Shown piece by piece: positions 8,529 to 13,070 of a stretch of DNA of 13,070 nucleotides. The stretch lies in contig QMPG01000053.1 of the NCBI GenBank assembly GCA_003648455.1, positions 1 through 13,070 of the forward strand. Direction: 5' to 3'. Below the pieces are notes generated by a model, which did not search any database, had not been told where the DNA came from, and saw only the letters and a list, made by a program, of their open reading frames with translations. The translations under genes and the position numbers were made by a program. Position 1 is the first letter of the stretch; each line of letters begins with the position of its first letter. The DNA is from Bacteroidota bacterium (lineage in GTDB: Bacteria; Bacteroidota; Bacteroidia; Bacteroidales; B39-G9).

Positions 8529-11384
8529 ATGAGCAAACAACCTGAACAAATATTAGAAAACAAATTAGTTACTCAACTTCAAAAGTTGGGTTATTCTTTG
8601 GTGCAGTTAAAAGACGAAAAAGAGTTAATAACCAATTTAAAACAGCAGTTAGAGAAACATAATAATATTTCGTTTTCAGATGCAGAATTTAAAAAGGTAA
8701 TGAATATTCTTACCAAAGGTTCTGTGTTTGAAAAATCAAAAACGCTACGTGAGAAACAACATATTATCCGAGATAATGGCGACAATCTTTATTTTGAATT
8801 TCTGAATACAGAGTTTTGGTGTCAAAATCAATATCAGGTAACACAACAAGTTACTATTGAAGGGAAATACAAAAATCGCTACGATGTTACCTTATTGGTA
8901 AATGGTTTGCCATTGGTTCAAATTGAACTCAAACGCAGAGGGTTAGAACTTAAAGAGGCATTCAACCAAATCAATCGTTATCAACGCCATTCTTTTGGTT
9001 CAAATTCAGCATTGTATCAATACATACAGGTTTTTGTAATCAGCAATGGTGTAAACACAAAATACTACGCTAATAACCGCAGACAATCTTTTAAGCAAAC
9101 TTTCTATTGGACAGATAAAGAGAATAACCGTTTAACCAATATTTTAAATGGTTTTACAAGCGAATTTTTAGAGCCTTGCCACATCTCTAAAATGATTAGC
9201 AAATACATTGTGCTAAACGAAACACATAAAATATTAATGGTGCTTCGCCCTTATCAATATTATGCAGTAGAAGCACTAATTGACCGTGTGAAAAACACTA
9301 ATAAAAACGGTTACATTTGGCACACCACAGGTTCGGGAAAAACTTTGACCTCGTTTAAAGCAAGTCAGATAATAATGAATATGCCCGAAGTTGAAAAAGT
9401 TATTTTTGTGGTTGACCGTAAAGATTTGGATTATCAAACCACCAAAGAATTTAACAGTTTCAGCAAAGGCAGTATTGATGGAACAGACAATACCAAAGCA
9501 TTGGTAAAACAGTTTTCTGACGATACAAAATTAATTGTTACCACCATTCAAAAACTAAATACCGCCATCAGCAAAAAGCAGTATTTGGCAAAAATGGAAA
9601 AACTGCAAGACAAACGATTAATTTTCATTTTTGATGAGTGCCACCGTTCACAATTTGGAGAAACACACAATCGAATAAAAGCGTTTTTCAATAATATTCA
9701 ATTTTTTGGATTTACAGGCACACCCATTTTTGCTGAAAATGCTTTTAAGAACGATTTAGGAAAACGAACAACCAAAGAACTTTTTGGCGATTCTTTGCAT
9801 AAATATGTAATTACCGATGCCATAAAAGACGAGAATGTTCTCAAATTTTCGGTTGAATATGTTGGCAGATATAAAAAGAAAGACAGTGCCACCGAAATTG
9901 ATATTGAGGTAGAAGACATCGACACAAAAGAGTTGATGGAAGATGAAAAACGCTTAGAGAAAATTTCAAATTATATCATTTCTAATCATAACCGTAAAAC
10001 CCACAGCAAAGAATTTACAGCATTGTTTGCCGTAAGTGGCGTTAAAACTTTGATAAAGTATTACGATATTCTACAACGCAAAAAAGAAGAAGGCAAACAC
10101 AATCTTAAAATTGCAACAATTTTTTCGTATGTAGCCAACGAAGACGATGCAGACGCAAACGGTTTTATTCCCGAAGAATTATCAGTTGTTGAAGAGCCAA
10201 GAGCATTGTACGGAATGCACCAACACAGCAGAGAAAAATTAGACGAGTTTATTGAAGATTACAATAAAATGTTTGGTTCAAATTTCTCAACCAAAGACAG
10301 CCAATCGTTTTACAATTATTACAACGATATTTCTAAAAAAGTAAAAGAACGAAAAATTGATATTTTACTGGTTGTAAATATGTTTCTTACAGGTTTTGAC
10401 AGTCCACCGCTCAATACATTGTATGTAGATAAAAACTTAAAATATCACGGTTTAATTCAGGCATATTCAAGAACAAACCGAATTTTAAACGAGCAAAAAT
10501 CACAAGGAAATATTGTTGTTTTCCGTAATCTGAAAAAAGCAACAGACGATGCAATTACCTTATTCAGTAACAAAGAAGCGATTGAGGTAATTATAATGAA
10601 ACCTTACGAGGAATATGTAAAGAAATTCAACGAGGCATTTATTGAGTTGCTAAAAATAACGCCAACAGTAAACAGCGTAAACGATTTGCAAAGCGAAAAA
10701 GACGAATTAGAATTTATACAAGCATTTCGTCAGTTAATGCGAATAAAAAATATTCTTGTTGCCTTTGCCGACTTCAAATGGGAAGATTTGGCGATGAACG
10801 AACAACTTTTTGAGGATTATAAAAGCAAATATCTTGACCTTTACGACAAAGTTAAAAGCGACCACCAAAAAGAGAAAGTTTCGATTTTGGAAGATGTGGA
10901 CTTTGAACTGGAATTAATCCACCGTGACGAAATCAATGTAAATTACATTATTCAGTTGCTTATCAAATTGAAATCCAACACGCAAAAAGATGTTGAACAA
11001 ACAGAAAAGTAAATTTTTAATTTACTAAATACAGAATCGCAATTAAGAAGTAAAAAAGAACTAATTGAGAAATTTATTTTAGAGAATCTACCTGAAATAG
11101 AAGACGAAGAAGATATACCGCAAGAATTTGAGAATTTCTGGACTACTGAACAACAAAAGGCTTTTAAGCAGTTGGTAAAAGATGAAAATCTATCGAAAGA
11201 AAAAACACAGAAATTGATTGAAAATTATCTGTTTGCAGAAAGAGAACCATTGAGAGATGAAATACTTGAATTAATTGAAGGCGAAAAACCATCAGTTCTG
11301 CAACGCAAGAAATTAGGCGATAGAATCCTTAAAAAGATTTTAGGATTTGTAGAAACATTTATTAACGGAATAACAGGAAATTGA
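8529..11384 (+). pseudogene. hsdR: Type I restriction subunit HsdR interrupted by an in-frame TAA
   Basis: HsdR is the translocating nuclease of type I systems. The nuclease site is D119 with E133-L-K135 ('LVQIELKRRG'). The SF2 motor follows: Walker A 'HTTGSGKT' (265-272), DECH box (369-372), motif III 'GFTGTP' (394-399) and motif VI 'QAYSRTNR' (644-651). The frame stops at TAA 11010-11012 after 827 residues. The same frame then stays open for 123 more codons to TGA at 11382-11384. That distal part reads like a normal HsdR C-terminus ('LRSKKELIEKFILENLP', 'KLGDRILKKILGFVETFING'). The joined length, about 951 residues, is typical for the family. One base change (for example CAA to TAA) would explain it. 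Loss of the C-terminal helical domain, which in EcoR124I-type HsdR contacts the methylase core, probably reduces restriction. The first part still carries all catalytic motifs. A TTG at 11172 is unlikely to be a real start. Confidence 0.92.
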
Positions 11385-11385
11385 T

Positions 11386-11961
11386 ATGTTGAACTTTATA
11401 TTTAGACTACTACTAACATTCAATGCTACATCACTAATTTTAGTTGTGTATGCAGTAAAAGAACGCTATGTTTTAAGTTGTCTATTTCCAAAATTAGATT
11501 TCCTTCCTGATTTTGTTTCATATTTGGTCTATTTTCTAATCCCAATAATATTAACTTTTATTAGTCTCATTGTTGCAAATGGCTTAGACAGTGATAGCAT
11601 AGAATTTGAAAAAGAAGAAGACAAGGAAAGAGGAATTAACTCACCAATTAAAGAAATTGAACAAGCCAATAATGCTTTCTTACCAAGTTATTTAGGTTAC
11701 TTTTTTGTTGCGTTAAGTGTTCCTTATTGTGATACTCTAATTTTTGTATTTGGAATATTATTTATTTTCACATTCCTTTCCCAAACACTTTATTTTAACC
11801 CATTGTTTTTATTTTTTGGTTATCATTTTTATTATTTAACCACAGATAACAATATCAGAATATTTATAATTACAAGACAAAAATTGAAAGACCCGAAAAA
11901 AGAGAGTTTTTCAAAATTGAAGAGAATAAACAATTTTACATTCATAGATAAAGAGAAATAG
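11386..11961 (+). CDS. kwaA: KwaA-like membrane protein (Kiwa anti-phage system)
   Basis: A 191-residue integral membrane protein with four hydrophobic segments at about residues 3-24, 42-65, 98-115 and 118-147. A charged loop (70-95, rich in E, K and D) lies between the second and third, and the tail is basic and polar. The segment 'FNPLFLFFGYHFYYL' (137-151), followed by a basic stretch, resembles my recollection of KwaA proteins. In Kiwa, KwaA sits in the inner membrane, senses phage attack at the envelope and works with KwaB. Its start lies 1 nt after the hsdR frame's final stop, and kwaB begins 4 nt after its own stop, so translation is probably coupled through the operon. The pair arrangement (small four-helix membrane protein plus DUF4868-like protein) is the main support. 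Sequence similarity alone is weak. An unrelated defence membrane effector is the alternative. Confidence 0.65.
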   Translation: MLNFIFRLLLTFNATSLILVVYAVKERYVLSCLFPKLDFLPDFVSYLVYFLIPIILTFISLIVANGLDSDSIEFEKEEDKERGINSPIKEIEQANNAFLPSYLGYFFVALSVPYCDTLIFVFGILFIFTFLSQTLYFNPLFLFFGYHFYYLTTDNNIRIFIITRQKLKDPKKESFSKLKRINNFTFIDKEK

Positions 11962-11965
11962 ATAT

Positions 11966-12787
11966 ATGAATCATTTATTAGCAAAAACAAAAGGTAGAAA
12001 TGGCAGACTTTTTAAAGTAATTTCTAACGAAGAAATCTTTGAGTTGCCAGATGATTTAGATAACCCAAGAGAATTTGATTCGGATTACAAACTTGAAGAT
12101 GACGAATGGTTTGCCATTGAAGATTTTTCCGAACAAGAATATAGTATTGATTTCATTGAACGGAGATTTGTTTCAGCCGAATATGACCAAATAGCAAGAG
12201 CAGACTATTCAAATATTAATTATTTGTGTGCCTACCAATCAGGAGTTTACTATTTTCAAAAAGTTGGTTCTCGTCAGTTTATTAGTAAAAAGTTACTTTC
12301 ATTAAATAATCTCACAATTACAGAAAATGAACCAATAATTGTAATAAATGATTATGCTGATGCAATTTATAACAAGGACGAAGATATTCTCTATTTTAAA
12401 AAACTACCTGTTTTATCAACCATTTTTAAAGGCATTGATGTTTTATACAAAGAAGCCACTCAGGAAGATACAGAAGAATTTTTAGAGAATGATTTTATTA
12501 GATTGGGAGATGATTATAATGCTGATAAAGTGAAGAAAGCAAATAGGAAACGTATTGCAATGGCAATGGAAACAATTAGTCATTTTAACCAACAAGAAAA
12601 GAGTACAATATTCACTTACATCAGAGAATATTGCGAAGATTTAGAATTTGACGAAAATGATGCAAATTTCACAATCGAATCTGAAAACGATTTAAAAAGT
12701 TTGCTCTATGGTATTGAACAAAGATATTATACGACTTTATTAGGAAATGAAAAAAGATTAGCAAATTCAGTAACAACAATAGAATGA
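11966..12787 (+). CDS. kwaB: KwaB-like protein, DUF4868-type (Kiwa anti-phage system)
   Basis: A 273-residue soluble, acidic protein with no signal peptide or membrane segment. The N-terminal half is a mixed beta-rich region including 'GVYYFQKVGSRQFISKKLL' (93-111). The second half has 'IIVINDYADAIYNKD' (124-138), 'ILYFKKLPVLSTIF' (141-154) and a charged helix with 'KKANRKRIAMAMETI' (190-204). This order of an 'aiv-D-D-iyf' strand block, an IF-containing helix and a basic 'NRKRIA' helix fits DUF4868/KwaB as I recall it. Known KwaB proteins are somewhat longer (about 315 residues). In Kiwa, KwaB is the cytoplasmic partner bound to KwaA that stops phage DNA functions. The gene lies 4 nt after the KwaA-like gene and is the last of the operon. 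The structured repeat copy C starts 10 nt after its stop. Function is by family and context only. Confidence 0.65.
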   Translation: MNHLLAKTKGRNGRLFKVISNEEIFELPDDLDNPREFDSDYKLEDDEWFAIEDFSEQEYSIDFIERRFVSAEYDQIARADYSNINYLCAYQSGVYYFQKVGSRQFISKKLLSLNNLTITENEPIIVINDYADAIYNKDEDILYFKKLPVLSTIFKGIDVLYKEATQEDTEEFLENDFIRLGDDYNADKVKKANRKRIAMAMETISHFNQQEKSTIFTYIREYCEDLEFDENDANFTIESENDLKSLLYGIEQRYYTTLLGNEKRLANSVTTIE

Positions 12788-12797
12788 CAGTCACCGC

Positions 12798-12878
12798 AAA
12801 AGCCATACACATTTGCAATTCGCACGAGCCGACACACAAACCAAAAATTGCAAAAGAGTATGTCTTGCCAACGCACAG
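12798..12878 (+). repeat. Structured intergenic repeat, copy C
   Basis: It begins 10 nt after the kwaB stop. It shares AAAAGCCATACACATT (12798-12813), CGCACGAGCC (12821-12830) and AGTATGTCTT (12857-12866) with copy A, and GCCGACACACA (12828-12838) and TCTTGCCAACGC (12863-12874) with copy B. This is the cleanest fold of the three. The outer stem is CATAC (12804-12808) with GTATG (12858-12862). The internal loop is ACA/AGA. The inner stem is TTTGCAATT (12812-12820) with AATTGCAAA (12846-12854), a perfect 9 bp, around a 25-nt loop. A GCAA/TTGC pair (12796-12799 and 12865-12868) may extend it. Confidence 0.8.
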
Positions 12879-13048
12879 GAAGAAATGAAACTTGTAGCAA
12901 ATTTGAAAAAGATGAATAAATGGAAGCGAATGAATGCCAGTGCCTAACAAAGGTTGTGCTTAATTTATAAGAATGAAATTTCACATTATAATTAATGTCA
13001 TGTTGCTAAAATAGAGAAACTAAAAACAAACATTTAAAAGATAATATC

Positions 13049-13070
13049 ATGGGAAAAGGTAAAGACGCAA
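13049..13070 (+). CDS. Start of a small lysine-rich protein gene, cut by the window end
   Basis: Only MGKGKDA can be read before the window ends. An ATG, a Lys/Gly-rich start and AAAAG at 13036-13040 make a gene start plausible. The stretch before it (12961-13048) is very AT-rich, as expected of a leader or promoter region, but no clear promoter was identified. It probably belongs to the chromosome outside the defence island. No function can be given. Confidence 0.35.

Noticed and set aside
11172..11384. A separate 70-residue gene between hsdR and kwaA
   Set aside because: It lies in the hsdR frame, the frame is open from 11013, and the content matches an HsdR C-terminus; TTG as start is unconvincing.
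3208..12878. Calling the three repeats canonical integron attC sites
   Set aside because: The fold and placement are attC-like, but the outer stems do not carry the RYYYAAC / GTTRRRY core pair, no integrase is in the window, and modules are far larger than usual cassettes.
12942..12957. GCCTAAC near 12943 (fits RYYYAAC) followed by GGTTGTGC as a possible attC end
   Set aside because: The matching GTTRRRY partner is not found (GTTGTGC fails the purine positions) and no stem supports it.
12669..12984. Minus-strand hydrophobic frames of 85-93 residues over the end of kwaB
   Set aside because: They are antisense to kwaB and repeat copy C; hydrophobicity follows from AT-rich antisense reading and no other support exists.
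1..13070. CRISPR array, tRNA, rRNA or transposase in the window
   Set aside because: No regularly spaced direct repeats, no tRNA-like cloverleaf, no rRNA motif and no DDE or tyrosine recombinase motif was seen on either strand.

Overview
The window looks like a defence island from a Bacteroidota genome (a Flavobacteriia- or Cytophagia-like bacterium). The reasons are its AT-richness, the lack of strong Shine-Dalgarno sequences before most starts, the style of the restriction proteins and the intergenic repeats. All real genes lie on the + strand. No phage, transposase or integrase gene is visible.

Layout: (1) 36-3191, a single-chain type IIG-like restriction-methylation enzyme (Eco57I/TaqI-C style). 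(2) 3192-3492, a repeat-rich gap. (3) 3493-5400, a soluble KAP-type P-loop NTPase whose frame is cut by one in-frame TGA. (4) 5401-5718, a second repeat-rich gap. (5) 5719-11384, a type I restriction-modification locus hsdM-hsdS-hsdR. Here hsdS has a +1 frameshift in a T7 tract close to its end, and hsdR has an in-frame TAA that removes its last ~124 codons. (6) 11386-12787, two genes that look like the Kiwa anti-phage pair: a four-helix membrane protein (KwaA-like) and a DUF4868/KwaB-like protein. They follow hsdR with a 1-nt gap, so hsdMSR and kwaAB probably form one transcription unit. (7) 12788-13048, a third repeat-bearing gap, then the first codons of an unrelated small gene.

The most unusual signal lies between the genes. 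Each defence module is followed by a copy of one 77-89 bp element (3208-3288, 5596-5684, 12798-12874), always in gene orientation. The three copies share short end blocks (AAAAGCCA at the 5' end, TTGCCARCGC at the 3' end). Each can fold into an outer stem, a symmetric 3-nt/3-nt internal loop and an inner stem around a 20-28 nt loop. The stem sequences differ between copies, but the two sides change together, so structure seems to be kept rather than sequence. This suggests a single-stranded recombination site, a processed RNA or a mobile repeat that marks module borders. It is like an integron attC site in plan but lacks the canonical core.

The second theme is decay or switching. Three defence genes carry three separate single-base-scale lesions, while hsdM, kwaA, kwaB and the type IIG gene are open. 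The restriction and NTPase parts may be silenced, phase-variable or recoded, or the sequence may contain errors.
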